This document shows, piece after piece, positions 37,176-45,540 of a stretch of DNA of 64,000 nucleotides (position 1 is its first letter; each line of letters opens with the position of its first letter). The position numbers and the translations under genes are program-made. The stretch comes from Paracidovorax wautersii. GTDB lineage: Bacteria > Pseudomonadota > Gammaproteobacteria > Burkholderiales > Burkholderiaceae_C. The notes beneath the pieces were generated by a model that saw nothing but the letters and a program-made list of their open reading frames with translations, did no database searches and was not told the origin of the DNA. The stretch lies in NCBI GenBank assembly GCA_009912175.1, contig WNDQ01000008.1, forward strand, positions 1 to 64,000. Reading direction: 5' to 3'.

Positions 37176-37406
37176 TCAGGGCGTGGTCGTCGTCGAGGCA
37201 GCGCCGTCCGCGGGCGTGCTGAGCACCGGCGCCGGCACATTCTGCGCCGCCCCGGAGCGCTGCGACCGGGGTTTCTGGCTTTCCGGCACCTTGTCGGGCA
37301 TGTAGAGCGGGCCGGACTGCCCGCAGCCGGCCAGCAGGAGCGCCAGCGCCATGAAGGAAGCAAGGGCAAAGCCCCTGACTAGAATCGGATGCGAAAAAGA
37401 GCACAT
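37176..37406 (-). CDS. lptM: Small lipoprotein LptM (YifL-like)
   Basis: The protein has 76 residues. A signal with core FALASFMALALLLAG ends in a lipobox L-A-G-C, followed by GQSGPLYMP, the hallmark of LptM/YifL. The rest is Pro/Ser/Ala/Thr-rich and disordered. LptM stabilises the LptD/LptE LPS-export complex at the outer membrane in E. coli. The ATG at 37406 is only 14 bases from the divergent cyaY start, so the two promoters must overlap coding sequence. Confidence 0.88.
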   Translation of the reverse strand: MCSFSHPILVRGFALASFMALALLLAGCGQSGPLYMPDKVPESQKPRSQRSGAAQNVPAPVLSTPADGAASTTTTP

Positions 37407-37420
37407 AAGGCGAAATTGTA

Positions 37421-37747
37421 ATGACGGACCTCGAATACCAGAACCACGCTGAATCGCTGCTGGGCACCATCGAAGCGGCCTGCGATCGTATCAACGACGA
37501 AACCGATGCCGATATCGACAACCAGCGCGTGGGCGGCATGATCACGCTGCTGTTTGCCAACCGCAGCCAGATCGTCATCAACCTGCAGCCGCCGCTGCAC
37601 GAAGTCTGGCTGGCCGCCAAGGCCGGCGGCTTTCACTACAAGTTCGACGGCCAGCACTGGCTGGACACCAAGGCCAAGACCGAATTCCTGGCCGATCTGA
37701 GCCGCTACGCGTCCGAGCAGTCGGGCGTGGCGCTGGACTTCTCCTGA
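37421..37747 (+). CDS. cyaY: Iron-sulfur cluster assembly protein CyaY (frataxin)
   Basis: The protein has 108 residues, the usual length. It has an acidic first helix ([15 protein letters not shown]) that binds iron, then the sheet with [30 protein letters not shown], characteristic of bacterial frataxins. It regulates the IscS-IscU Fe-S assembly machine. A TAGAAT hexamer at 37380-37385, inside lptM, may be its -10. The lptM-cyaY divergence with lysA is common in Burkholderiales. Confidence 0.95.
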   Translation: MTDLEYQNHAESLLGTIEAACDRINDETDADIDNQRVGGMITLLFANRSQIVINLQPPLHEVWLAAKAGGFHYKFDGQHWLDTKAKTEFLADLSRYASEQSGVALDFS

Positions 37748-37817
37748 ACAACGCAGGCCGGCTCGGCGCGCTTTGAACAGGTTCTTAGGCGCCATGCCGG
37801 CCGGGTTGGGGCTGCGC

Positions 37818-39296
37818 TTATCCGAAGCGCAGGTTCACGTTCTTGCAGTAGGTGAACTCCAGCAGCTCGGCAAAACATTCCTCGCGCCCGATGCCCGATT
37901 GCTTGACGCCGCCAAAGGGCGCGCCCATGAAGTGCTGGCTGGTGTTGTTGATCCAGACATAGCCGGTCTGGATGCGGCTGGCGGCGCGGTGGGCGGTGTC
38001 CAGGCTTTGGGTCCAGATGGAGCCGGTCAGGCCGAAGTCCACGCCGTTGACCTGCTCGAACAGCGTGTCCTCGTCCCGCCACCGGAAGACCGACAGGATC
38101 GGACCGAAAACCTCTTCCCGCGCCAGCCGCATGTGCGGCTGCATGTCGCTGAAGACGGTCGGTTCGTGGAAGAAGCCATCGCGCAGCGCCGGGTCGTCGG
38201 GCCGCTTGCCGCCGCACACCAGCCGGCCGCCGTCTTCCAGGCCGGCGCGCACGTAGTGCTCGACTTTTTCCAGCTGCGCGCGGCTCACGAGCGCGCCCAT
38301 GGTCGTGGCCGGATCGGTCGGAATGCCGGGCTTGTGGCGCGTGGGCAGCAGGCGGGCGACGGCGTCGAGCACCGTGTCGTGGATGGATTCATGCAGGAAG
38401 ACGCGGCTGGTCGAGCCGCAGCTTTGCCCGGACCACGTGAAGTTCATGCCGGCGATGATGCCGTCGACCAGACGCCCCAGGTCGGCGTCGGCATACGCCA
38501 CCAGCGCGTTCTTGCCACCCAGCTCCAGCAGCACGGGCTTGAGGCTGTCGGCGGCGGTCTTCATCACGGCCTTGCCGGTGGGCACGCCGCCGATCAGCGT
38601 GATCTTGCGCACCAGCGGATGGCGGCCCAGGGCGTCGCCGCATTCGCGTCCGCCACACAGAAAGTTGACCACGCCGGGCGGGAAGATGTCGCCCACCAGC
38701 TCGGCCAGCCTCAGCGTGGACAGCGGGGCCTGGTCCGGCGCCTTGATCACGACGGTATTGCCCGCGGCCAGCGGGGCCGCCAGGCGCGCGGCGGCGAACA
38801 TGAGCGGGTGGTTGTAGGCGACGATGCGGCCGACGACGCCCAGCGGCTCCTGCACGGTGTAGTTGAAATTGCCGAGCCCCATGGGGATGGTTTCGCCCTT
38901 GATCTCGGTCGCCAGGCCGGCGAAATAGTCCAGGCAGTCGGCCGCAAAGCCCGCGTCGTGGGCCAGGGCCGACACCGGGTTGCCGTTGTTCAGCGCGTCG
39001 AGCTGCGCCAGCGGCATGGCGTGTTCGCGCAGGACGGCCGCGGCGCGGCGCAGGTAGCGGGCGCGCTGGGCCGGCGGCGTGGCGGCCCAGCCGGCGAAGG
39101 CCGCGTGCGCGGCCTGGACGGCGGCATCGACGTCGGCGGCGTTGGCAACCGGCGCGCGGGTGATGACTTCGTTGTAGGCCGGGTTCAGGGTCTCGGCATC
39201 GGCATCGGCGCCGGAGCGCGGGGCGTGCCATTGGCCGCCATAGAAAAGGCCGCGCTGGCGGGGCAGGATGCCGTCGGGGATGTCTCGGGTTCGCAT
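37818..39296 (-). CDS. NAD(P)-dependent aldehyde dehydrogenase
   Basis: The protein has 492 residues. Cofactor and catalytic motifs are intact: AYNHPLMFAAARLAPALAAG-like substrate channel, IGGVPTGKAVM, LLELGGKNALVA with the general-base Glu, and FTWSGQSCGSTSR with the nucleophile Cys. The end shows APFGGVKQSGIGREE. It oxidises an aldehyde to an acid. It is last in the six-gene operon, 44 bases after the ThDP enzyme, which probably makes its aldehyde by decarboxylating a 2-oxo acid. Confidence 0.93.
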   Translation of the reverse strand: MRTRDIPDGILPRQRGLFYGGQWHAPRSGADADAETLNPAYNEVITRAPVANAADVDAAVQAAHAAFAGWAATPPAQRARYLRRAAAVLREHAMPLAQLDALNNGNPVSALAHDAGFAADCLDYFAGLATEIKGETIPMGLGNFNYTVQEPLGVVGRIVAYNHPLMFAAARLAAPLAAGNTVVIKAPDQAPLSTLRLAELVGDIFPPGVVNFLCGGRECGDALGRHPLVRKITLIGGVPTGKAVMKTAADSLKPVLLELGGKNALVAYADADLGRLVDGIIAGMNFTWSGQSCGSTSRVFLHESIHDTVLDAVARLLPTRHKPGIPTDPATTMGALVSRAQLEKVEHYVRAGLEDGGRLVCGGKRPDDPALRDGFFHEPTVFSDMQPHMRLAREEVFGPILSVFRWRDEDTLFEQVNGVDFGLTGSIWTQSLDTAHRAASRIQTGYVWINNTSQHFMGAPFGGVKQSGIGREECFAELLEFTYCKNVNLRFG

Positions 39297-39340
39297 GACG
39301 TGGAGTCCTTCGGGGTGATGCAGTGATGCGGTAAGGGCGG

Positions 39341-41125
39341 TCAGTCCGCGCGTGTGAGTCCGGCCGTCATCGCGGGGCTGTAGCCGGTCTGGACCACGGC
39401 GTCGATCACGACGGCGGCGCCGGCCTTCACGGCCGCGATGGCCTCGGGCAACAGGCGCGCGAGTGCACTGGCGTCCTCGATCGGGCCGTGGCCGATCAGC
39501 CCCTGCGCGCGCGCCATCGAGGCCAGGTCGAGTTCGGGGTTGGCGATGCGCTGGCCGATCCAGCGGTTCTCGACCGGGCGGCCGCGCTCGCGCGCCATGC
39601 GCTCCTGGTGCAGCTCGTCGTTGAAGAAGGAGCGGTTGTTGCACACCAGCATCAGCATCGGAATCTGCGCATTGGCGGCGGTCCACAGCGCGTTCACGCC
39701 CATCATGTAGTCGCCGTCCCCGATCAGCGCCACCGGCAGGCGGCCGCTGCCCTTGAGGGCGAGCGCCGAGCCGATGGCCATGCCCGGCCCCGAGCCGATG
39801 CCGCCACCGCCGTCGTAGCCCAGAAAGTCCAGCGGATGGCGGAAGTCCCACAGGTCGCCGCTCCAGCTCAGGGGCAGCCGCATCAGGCAAACCTCGTCGT
39901 GGCCGACGGCCTGGCGCAGCAGGCGCGCAACCAGCGGCACGGTCAACGCCTCTTGCGGCGCTGGCGCTGCGGCGGGCGCGGCCTTGGGCCGGGCTGGTGC
40001 GGCAGGCAGCCGCGCCTGCACCTGCTGGTTGAGCAGCGCGACGGCGGCTTCGGGCTCGCTCAGCAAAAACAGGTCGACCGGGGGCAGGCCCTGGTGGTCC
40101 ATGCTCCAGCCGTTGTGGCTGTAGTGGTCGACCGAGACCTGGATGACGGTGCTGCCCACGGGCTGGCCCGCCCAGGCCTGGTTCAGGGTGCCCGACAGAT
40201 CGAGCCAGTCCAGGCTGAGCACGACGTCGGCGTCGCGCAGCACCTGCCTGGCGGTGTCGTTCAGGAAGTGGCCGCTGGGCGCGGCGTGCAGCGGATGGTC
40301 GGTCGGGAAGGCGCAGCCGACCTTGAGGTCGGTCAGCACCTGTGCGTTCAGGGTTTCGGCCAGTTTTACACGCTGCTGCCAGCCGGCCTCGTCGCGGCTG
40401 ACGCGTCCGGCCAGGATGACCGGTTTGCGGGCCTGCGACAGCAGCGCGGCGGCCTGGCGGATCACCGCGTCGGACGGCTGGGCTGGCGGCGGTGCGCGGT
40501 AGCGCGCGACCTTGGGCGGTGTCACGGCTTCGGGCAGCCGCGATTCCTGCAGCGCGGCGTCGAAGCACACGTACACCGGGCCTTGTGGCGCGGTCGTCGC
40601 GATCTGGTTGGCGCGCAGCAGCGCCTCGTGGGCCGCGCCGATGGAGGCGGGCTGGGCATCCCATTTGATGAAGGGCCGCACGAGCGCGGCCTGGTCCTGC
40701 GCGGTGTGGATCCAGTCGATCCACGGGCGGCGCTTGGCCGCGTCCACCGGCCCGGTGGCACCGAGCACGATCACCGGCACGCGGTCGACCCAGGCGTCGA
40801 AGATCGCCATCGAGCCGTGCATCAGCCCGACGTTGCTGTGCAGGATGGCGGCCAGTGGCTTGCCGGCCACCTTGGCGTAGCCGTGCGCGATCGCCACGGC
40901 GTGTTCCTCGTGCAGGACGACGATCATCTGCGGCTTTTCATTGCCCAGGTGGTTGACGATGCTGTCGTGCAGGCCGCGAAAGCTGGCGCCCGGGTTCAGC
41001 AGCACGTAGGGAATGTCCAGGGCACGCAGGGTGTCGGCAATCGCGTCGCTGCACCAGTGCGTGGCACTGGGCGCGCTGGGGGCAGGAATGTCGCGGCGAA
41101 CGGAAGGGGCGTCGGCATGAGGCAT
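39341..41125 (-). CDS. Thiamine-diphosphate-dependent 2-oxo-acid decarboxylase/synthase-like protein
   Basis: The protein has 594 residues with the three-domain layout of the acetolactate synthase/benzoylformate decarboxylase family. The N-terminal domain has the cofactor-activating Glu in VLHEEHAVAIAHGYAKV. The C-terminal domain has the ThDP/Mg motif GDGDYMMGVNALW...CNNRSF. A Pro/Ala-rich linker lies near residue 380. No FAD-site signature is evident. Paired with an aldehyde dehydrogenase, it likely converts a 2-oxo acid to an aldehyde. Benzoylformate or a similar aryl 2-oxo acid is one option. Confidence 0.87.
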   Translation of the reverse strand: MPHADAPSVRRDIPAPSAPSATHWCSDAIADTLRALDIPYVLLNPGASFRGLHDSIVNHLGNEKPQMIVVLHEEHAVAIAHGYAKVAGKPLAAILHSNVGLMHGSMAIFDAWVDRVPVIVLGATGPVDAAKRRPWIDWIHTAQDQAALVRPFIKWDAQPASIGAAHEALLRANQIATTAPQGPVYVCFDAALQESRLPEAVTPPKVARYRAPPPAQPSDAVIRQAAALLSQARKPVILAGRVSRDEAGWQQRVKLAETLNAQVLTDLKVGCAFPTDHPLHAAPSGHFLNDTARQVLRDADVVLSLDWLDLSGTLNQAWAGQPVGSTVIQVSVDHYSHNGWSMDHQGLPPVDLFLLSEPEAAVALLNQQVQARLPAAPARPKAAPAAAPAPQEALTVPLVARLLRQAVGHDEVCLMRLPLSWSGDLWDFRHPLDFLGYDGGGGIGSGPGMAIGSALALKGSGRLPVALIGDGDYMMGVNALWTAANAQIPMLMLVCNNRSFFNDELHQERMARERGRPVENRWIGQRIANPELDLASMARAQGLIGHGPIEDASALARLLPEAIAAVKAGAAVVIDAVVQTGYSPAMTAGLTRAD

Positions 41126-41170
41126 GGCGTGGTGTGGCTTGGGGCTGTGGAAAAGGAGGAAGAAAGTGAA

Positions 41171-42151
41171 TCAGTCGGGCTTGATGCCGGCGGCGCGGAT
41201 CACCGCGGCCCAGCGTTTCTGGTCGCTGGCGATCAGCTGGTTGAAGGCCTCGGCGGTGCTGGATTCGGCCTCGATGCCCTGATCCGCCAGCTTCTCGCGC
41301 ACGTCGGGCAAGGCCAGGGCGCGGCGCAGTTCGGCGTTGAGCCTGTCGACGATGGCGGGCGGCGTTCTGGCGGGGGCCACCATGCCGATCCAGATGTCGC
41401 TTTCGTAGTCGGGAACGGTCTCGGCAATCGTCGGCACGTCGGGCAGCAGGCGCAGGCGTTGCGTGCCCGTGGTGCCGAGCGCGCGCAGCCTGCCGCTGCG
41501 CATGTGCGGCAGCGCCGAGTTGAGCGGGCAGAACATCACCTGGACCGTGCCGGCGAGCACGTCGACCAGCGCCGGGGCGGTGCCGCGGTAGGGGATGTGG
41601 GTCATGGCGGCCCCGGTCATCGACTTGAACACCTCCGCCGCCATGTGCTGCGGACTGCCCGAGCCGGCCGACGCATAGGACAGCGCGCGGGGATCGGCCT
41701 TGGCCAGCGCGACGAGCTCGGCGACCGAGCGGGCCGGCACCTGCGGCGGGACCACCAGCACCATGGGCACGCGGCCCAGCAGGCTGATGCCCTGCACGTC
41801 CCTGATCACGTCGAACGGCAGCTTGGGGTAGAGCACGGGATTGACCGCGACCGTCTGGTTCGGCGCGATGGCCAGGGTGTAGCCGTCGGGCTCCGACTTG
41901 GCCAGCAGGTCGGTGGCGATGTTGCCGGCGACGCCGGGCCGGTTGTCCACGATCACGGGCTGGCCCAGGGACTCGGTCATCTTCTGGCCCAGCAGCCGTG
42001 CCAGCACGTCGTTGGAGCCGCCGGGCGGCAGCGGCACGATGATGCGGATGGGGCGGGTCGGGTAATCCTGGGCGATGGCCAGGCGCGGGCTGGCGGCCAG
42101 CGCCAGGGTGCTGCCCAGCGTGGCCAGCACCGTTCTGCGGCGGTATGTCAT
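41171..42151 (-). CDS. Bug-family tripartite tricarboxylate transporter receptor
   Basis: The protein has 326 residues. An RRR-containing signal (MTYRRRTVLATLGSTLALAA) is followed by the Bug pattern: YPTRPIRIIVPLPPGGSNDVLAR, GQPVIVDNRPGVAGNIAT and PDGYTL. These periplasmic receptors bind carboxylates and hand them to TctAB permeases, which are not encoded in this window. It sits between the degenerate citrate synthase and the ThDP gene. A second Bug gene is two genes upstream in the same operon. Confidence 0.9.
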   Translation of the reverse strand: MTYRRRTVLATLGSTLALAASPRLAIAQDYPTRPIRIIVPLPPGGSNDVLARLLGQKMTESLGQPVIVDNRPGVAGNIATDLLAKSEPDGYTLAIAPNQTVAVNPVLYPKLPFDVIRDVQGISLLGRVPMVLVVPPQVPARSVAELVALAKADPRALSYASAGSGSPQHMAAEVFKSMTGAAMTHIPYRGTAPALVDVLAGTVQVMFCPLNSALPHMRSGRLRALGTTGTQRLRLLPDVPTIAETVPDYESDIWIGMVAPARTPPAIVDRLNAELRRALALPDVREKLADQGIEAESSTAEAFNQLIASDQKRWAAVIRAAGIKPD

Positions 42152-42273
42152 GCGTGTCTCCGTATCGTTATGCAGGTGCGGATCGATCCTAGGAAGAACG
42201 CCAGAGGCCTTCAATCTTGAAGGTGGAATCAACGTGAGAGAAAAGAACACCGCGCCCTGCATGGCGCCGGCCG

Positions 42274-43527
42274 CTAGCGTTGATCGCCGGGCGAAAAATG
42301 CGCGCGTGGGCGCAGCATCGAGCCGTCGGCGCGCTGTTCGAGCACGTGGGCGGTCCAGCCCGCCAGCCGGCCCAGCGCGAACAGCGCGGCGGCGGCCTGG
42401 GGCGGCAGTGCCATCGCGCGCGCCAGCACGACGACGGCGAACTCCTGCCGGGGATGCAGGCCGAAGGCCTCGCGCATCGTGTCGAGAAAACCGAAGAGGG
42501 CGCGCAGCTCGCGCGTGGGGTCGCGGCGCTGGCGCGTGATCGCCAGCAGTTGCGCGGCGCGCGGGTCGCCGGCCGGGTAGAGCGGGTGATGAAACCCCGG
42601 AACGCCCTGCCCGAGGGCCAGCGATTGGCGCGCGCGCCGCACCAGCGGGGCGCGTGTCTGGGGGTGGCCAAGAAAGGCCTGGACGTGTGCGTAGACGCGT
42701 GCGGTTTCGACGCCGGACGTTGCGCAGAACGCTGCGGCCAGGCAGCTTTGCAGCGAGCCCCCGGCGGAGGCGACCACGCGTGCGCCCAGCGTGCCCGGCG
42801 GCAGTTCGTGGTCGGCCAGCAGGATCAGCAGGGCGCGCAGCGCCTCGTTGTTGTCAGGCGTGGGCGCCACGCCCAGCACGCGCATGAGGGCCTGCACCAC
42901 GGTTTCGCCGCGCCGCATCGGGCGGTAGCGCTGCGCGGGGCCGATGAAGCCGCAGCAGGCCACCATGGCCTGGATGATCTCGCGCGCGGCGGGCAGGGTG
43001 TCGCCGCGGGCCAGCCGCTCCGCCGTCGAGCCGCGGCCCAGCCCCAGCATGAGCACGATCATGGCGAAGGCTTCCAGCACATTGCCCTGCGGGTCGAACA
43101 TCGACATCGTCCGGACCAGGCTCAGCAGCCCGGGCGGGGGCCGGTGCACGGGCCAATGCGGCGGGTCTGGCGGCAACTGGCCGGTCCACAGCAGTTCGGC
43201 GACCGCTTCGAAGGCGGCGCCTTCGCGCACCAGGTCGGCGGCCAGCCGGCCCCGGTAGCGCGGGCCCTGCGGCGTGATCTCGGTGATGCCCGTGCGCAGG
43301 ATGGGCTCGCCCCAGTTCATGGCCGACGCTGCCACCGCGCCATGCCCGGCGCGTGCCTGCGAGCGCTGGCGCACACGCTCGACGTCGTCCCGGTCGTAGA
43401 GCCTGTCCTTGTGCCCGGGCCGGGCCACGCTGCGGATCCAGCCGCGGCTGACATAGGCATACAGCGTCTGCGCCCGGATGCCGAGCAGGTCGATGGCCTG
43501 GGCTGCGCTGAGGTAGTCGCTGCGCAT
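42274..43527 (-). CDS. HTH-fused citrate-synthase-like protein with degenerate active site
   Basis: The protein has 417 residues. Residues about 5-55 form a MerR-like HTH (YLSAAQAIDLLGIRAQTLYAYVSRG, with RLYDRDDVERVRQR after it). The rest aligns by eye with citrate synthase: LADHEL holds H240, GFHHPLYPAGDPRA holds H314, and the C-terminal helix pair is present. Two expected features are changed. The Asp of the usual N-x-D-F motif is Glu (R-Q-E362-F). The G-P-x-H-G-G-A loop reads S-G-V-E-T-A-R. This makes normal citrate synthesis unlikely. It could use another acceptor or serve as a ligand-sensing transcription factor for its own operon. The latter fits, because no other regulator lies nearby. 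Confidence 0.8.
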   Translation of the reverse strand: MRSDYLSAAQAIDLLGIRAQTLYAYVSRGWIRSVARPGHKDRLYDRDDVERVRQRSQARAGHGAVAASAMNWGEPILRTGITEITPQGPRYRGRLAADLVREGAAFEAVAELLWTGQLPPDPPHWPVHRPPPGLLSLVRTMSMFDPQGNVLEAFAMIVLMLGLGRGSTAERLARGDTLPAAREIIQAMVACCGFIGPAQRYRPMRRGETVVQALMRVLGVAPTPDNNEALRALLILLADHELPPGTLGARVVASAGGSLQSCLAAAFCATSGVETARVYAHVQAFLGHPQTRAPLVRRARQSLALGQGVPGFHHPLYPAGDPRAAQLLAITRQRRDPTRELRALFGFLDTMREAFGLHPRQEFAVVVLARAMALPPQAAAALFALGRLAGWTAHVLEQRADGSMLRPRAHFSPGDQR

Positions 43528-43568
43528 GCGCTGGTGCCCCGCAGCCGCAGCCGCTGACGGGCGGCGGG

Positions 43569-44537
43569 TTACTCAGCCTTGATGTTGGCGCGCCGGGCCA
43601 GGTCGGTGTAGCGCACGCCGTCGGTCTGGATCAGCCGCGCCAGCGCGGCCGCGTCGCCCTGGTAGGGCTCCACGCCCGCGTTCGACAGGTTGGCCTGCAC
43701 GGCCGGGTCATCGAGCACCCGGCGTACGTCCGTGGCGATCTTGGCGACGACGGCCGGCGGCAGCCTGGCCGGCCCCATCAGCGCATACCAGATCGCAAAG
43801 TCGAAGGGCTTGAGGCCTTGTTCCTCGAAGGTGGGCGTGTCGGGCAGCAGGCTGTAGCGCTGCGCGCTGGACACGCCCACCACCTTCAACTGCCCGCTCT
43901 TGGCATAGGGCGCGACCAGGTTGGCGCTGACGATGGCCAGCGGGATCTGGCCGCCCAGCACATCGGCCACCGCGGGCGCGCAGCCCTTGTAGCCGGCGTG
44001 GACGGCGGCGACGCCGGTCTTTTGTTTGACCAGCTCCATCACGAAGTGCTGGGGCGTGCCGATGCCGCAGGAGCCGTAGCTCAGCGTATCGGGCCGGGCC
44101 TTGGCCGCCGCCACCAGGTCCTGAACGTTGCTGATGCCCGCCTTGGGATGAGCCGCCAGCGCAATGGGCGTGATGCCCAGCAGCATGATGGGCGTGAGGT
44201 CTTTGTCGGCGTCGTAGGGCAGCTTGCCGTAGACGCCCAGGTTGGTGACCATGGTGCTGTTTTGCAGCAGCAGCGTGTAGCCGTCGGGCGCGGCGCGCAC
44301 CACCTCCTGGCTGCCGATGTTGCCGGACGCGCCGGCCTTGTTGTCCACCACCACGCCCTGGCCCCAGGCCCGCTGCAGGCCGGCGCCGATCTGGCGGGCC
44401 AGGATGTCGGAGCCGCCGCCGGTGGCGTAGGGCACCACGATGCGCACGGCCTTGGCGGGGTAGTCGTCGGCCAGCGCGCTGGCGTTGCTCAGGCACAGCA
44501 GGGCCGCCAGCAGGGCGGCGATCTTCGGGATGGGCAT
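43569..44537 (-). CDS. Bug-family tripartite tricarboxylate transporter receptor
   Basis: The protein has 322 residues. A signal (IAALLAALLCLSNASALA) is followed by YPAKAVRIVVPYATGGGSDILARQIG, VVVDNKAGASGNIGSQEVV and PDGYTLLLQN, the standard Bug fingerprints. It is distinct from the second Bug protein at 41171 (about family-level similarity by eye), so the operon encodes two receptors, perhaps for related acids. It lies 25 bases after the class II aldolase stop. Confidence 0.9.
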   Translation of the reverse strand: MPIPKIAALLAALLCLSNASALADDYPAKAVRIVVPYATGGGSDILARQIGAGLQRAWGQGVVVDNKAGASGNIGSQEVVRAAPDGYTLLLQNSTMVTNLGVYGKLPYDADKDLTPIMLLGITPIALAAHPKAGISNVQDLVAAAKARPDTLSYGSCGIGTPQHFVMELVKQKTGVAAVHAGYKGCAPAVADVLGGQIPLAIVSANLVAPYAKSGQLKVVGVSSAQRYSLLPDTPTFEEQGLKPFDFAIWYALMGPARLPPAVVAKIATDVRRVLDDPAVQANLSNAGVEPYQGDAAALARLIQTDGVRYTDLARRANIKAE

Positions 44538-44562
44538 GGCGGTGTCTCCAGGGATGGTCGGT

Positions 44563-45285
44563 TCAGCGGTCGAGGTCCACGTCGCCCAGGCGGCGCACCC
44601 ACAGATTCCATGAACGCGGCATCTGGCCGTCGTTCATGTCGGAAGACAGCTGCGCTTCTTGTTCGTTGAGGAATTCGATGGGCCCCAGGCCCTGGGCCGC
44701 CAGTTGCAGCTTGGCGTTGACCTCGGCGTAGATGGCGCGGTAGACCGCCTGCGCCAGCGACGTGCCGACCACGGTGGAGCCGTGGCCGCGCATCAGCACG
44801 CAGTTGTGGTCGCCCAGCGACCGGGCCAGGGCCGCGCCCAGGTAGGTGCTGCGGATCAGCATGTCGGTGTTGCCGCCGGCCTCGCGGATCTCGAAGTGGG
44901 CCGAGCCCGCGCCCAGAAAGCCCGACATGTGGAACACCGGCTTGAGCGCGTGGCGGGTGATGGCGAACGGGATCACGCTGGGCGAATGGCTGTGCACCAC
45001 GGCCACCACGTCGGGGCGCGCGCGGTAGATCTCGGCTTGGATGAAACGTTCGAGGTAAGGCCGCTCCGGCTGGTCGGACACGGTGTTGCCGTCGAGGTCG
45101 TAGCAGGTGATGTCGCGGCGGCGCACCAGCGCGGGCGCCCGGTTGCACGAGAGCAGGAACACGCCGGGCTCGCTCGGGTGGCGCACGCTGGCGTGGCCCA
45201 GGCCATCCACCACGCCCTGGTCGTACAGGATGCGGTTGGCAAGAACGAGCTGGTCGACAAGCTCGGCGGGTGCGGTGAGGGTCAT
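44563..45285 (-). CDS. Class II aldolase/adducin-family protein
   Basis: The protein has 240 residues. The metal-binding HSHS (V-V-H-S-H-S) and the later LMRGHGSTVVG supply the three zinc ligands of the fuculose-aldolase fold, and NRAPALVRRRDI is the usual substrate-side strand. Members are aldolases or decarboxylases (for example of hydroxylated aromatic dicarboxylates). The first gene of the operon; I start it at the ATG at 45285, since a longer in-frame start (45315) would cross the operator-like dyad side of the leader. The substrate is unknown. Confidence 0.87.
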   Translation of the reverse strand: MTLTAPAELVDQLVLANRILYDQGVVDGLGHASVRHPSEPGVFLLSCNRAPALVRRRDITCYDLDGNTVSDQPERPYLERFIQAEIYRARPDVVAVVHSHSPSVIPFAITRHALKPVFHMSGFLGAGSAHFEIREAGGNTDMLIRSTYLGAALARSLGDHNCVLMRGHGSTVVGTSLAQAVYRAIYAEVNAKLQLAAQGLGPIEFLNEQEAQLSSDMNDGQMPRSWNLWVRRLGDVDLDR

Positions 45286-45323
45286 GGCGGGGGCTTTCAA
45301 TCGAGCGGATCGCATTTAAGAAG

Positions 45324-45337
45324 TGATCTAATGATCA
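45324..45337. promoter_or_regulatory. Candidate operator: TGATC-N4-GATCA
   Basis: TGATC (45324-45328) and GATCA (45333-45337) flank TAAT, 39 bases upstream of the first gene of the six-gene catabolic operon. The surrounding stretch (about 45310-45355) is the only AT-rich part of the gap and should carry the promoter. GntR-like or MerR-like dimers bind such short dyads. The HTH-citrate synthase of the operon is a possible binder. Confidence 0.4.
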
Positions 45338-45481
45338 GCATGCGTATTATTTTGCGCCGAAGAAATCACGGCCCACAATCCGGGTTAACCAGGGCGTGTG
45401 TTGGGCCGCCCTGGCGGTGCAGGCGCACGCACCCCGGCCGCGCGCAGTTCAGGCGCGCCGGGCGTTCGAGTGGCGGGAGGG

Positions 45482-45512
45482 GGAAAGAAAAAGCGGGCCG
45501 TGATGGCCCGCT
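45482..45512 (-). terminator. Intrinsic terminator of mrcA
   Basis: On the minus strand AGCGGGCC pairs with GGCCCGCT across a 5-base loop (stem at 45512-45505 and 45499-45492), followed by TTTTTCTTTC. It lies 29 bases after the mrcA stop codon. A classic Rho-independent terminator. Confidence 0.85.
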
Positions 45513-45540
45513 GCGGAGTGACAGGACTCCGTTGCCGGAC

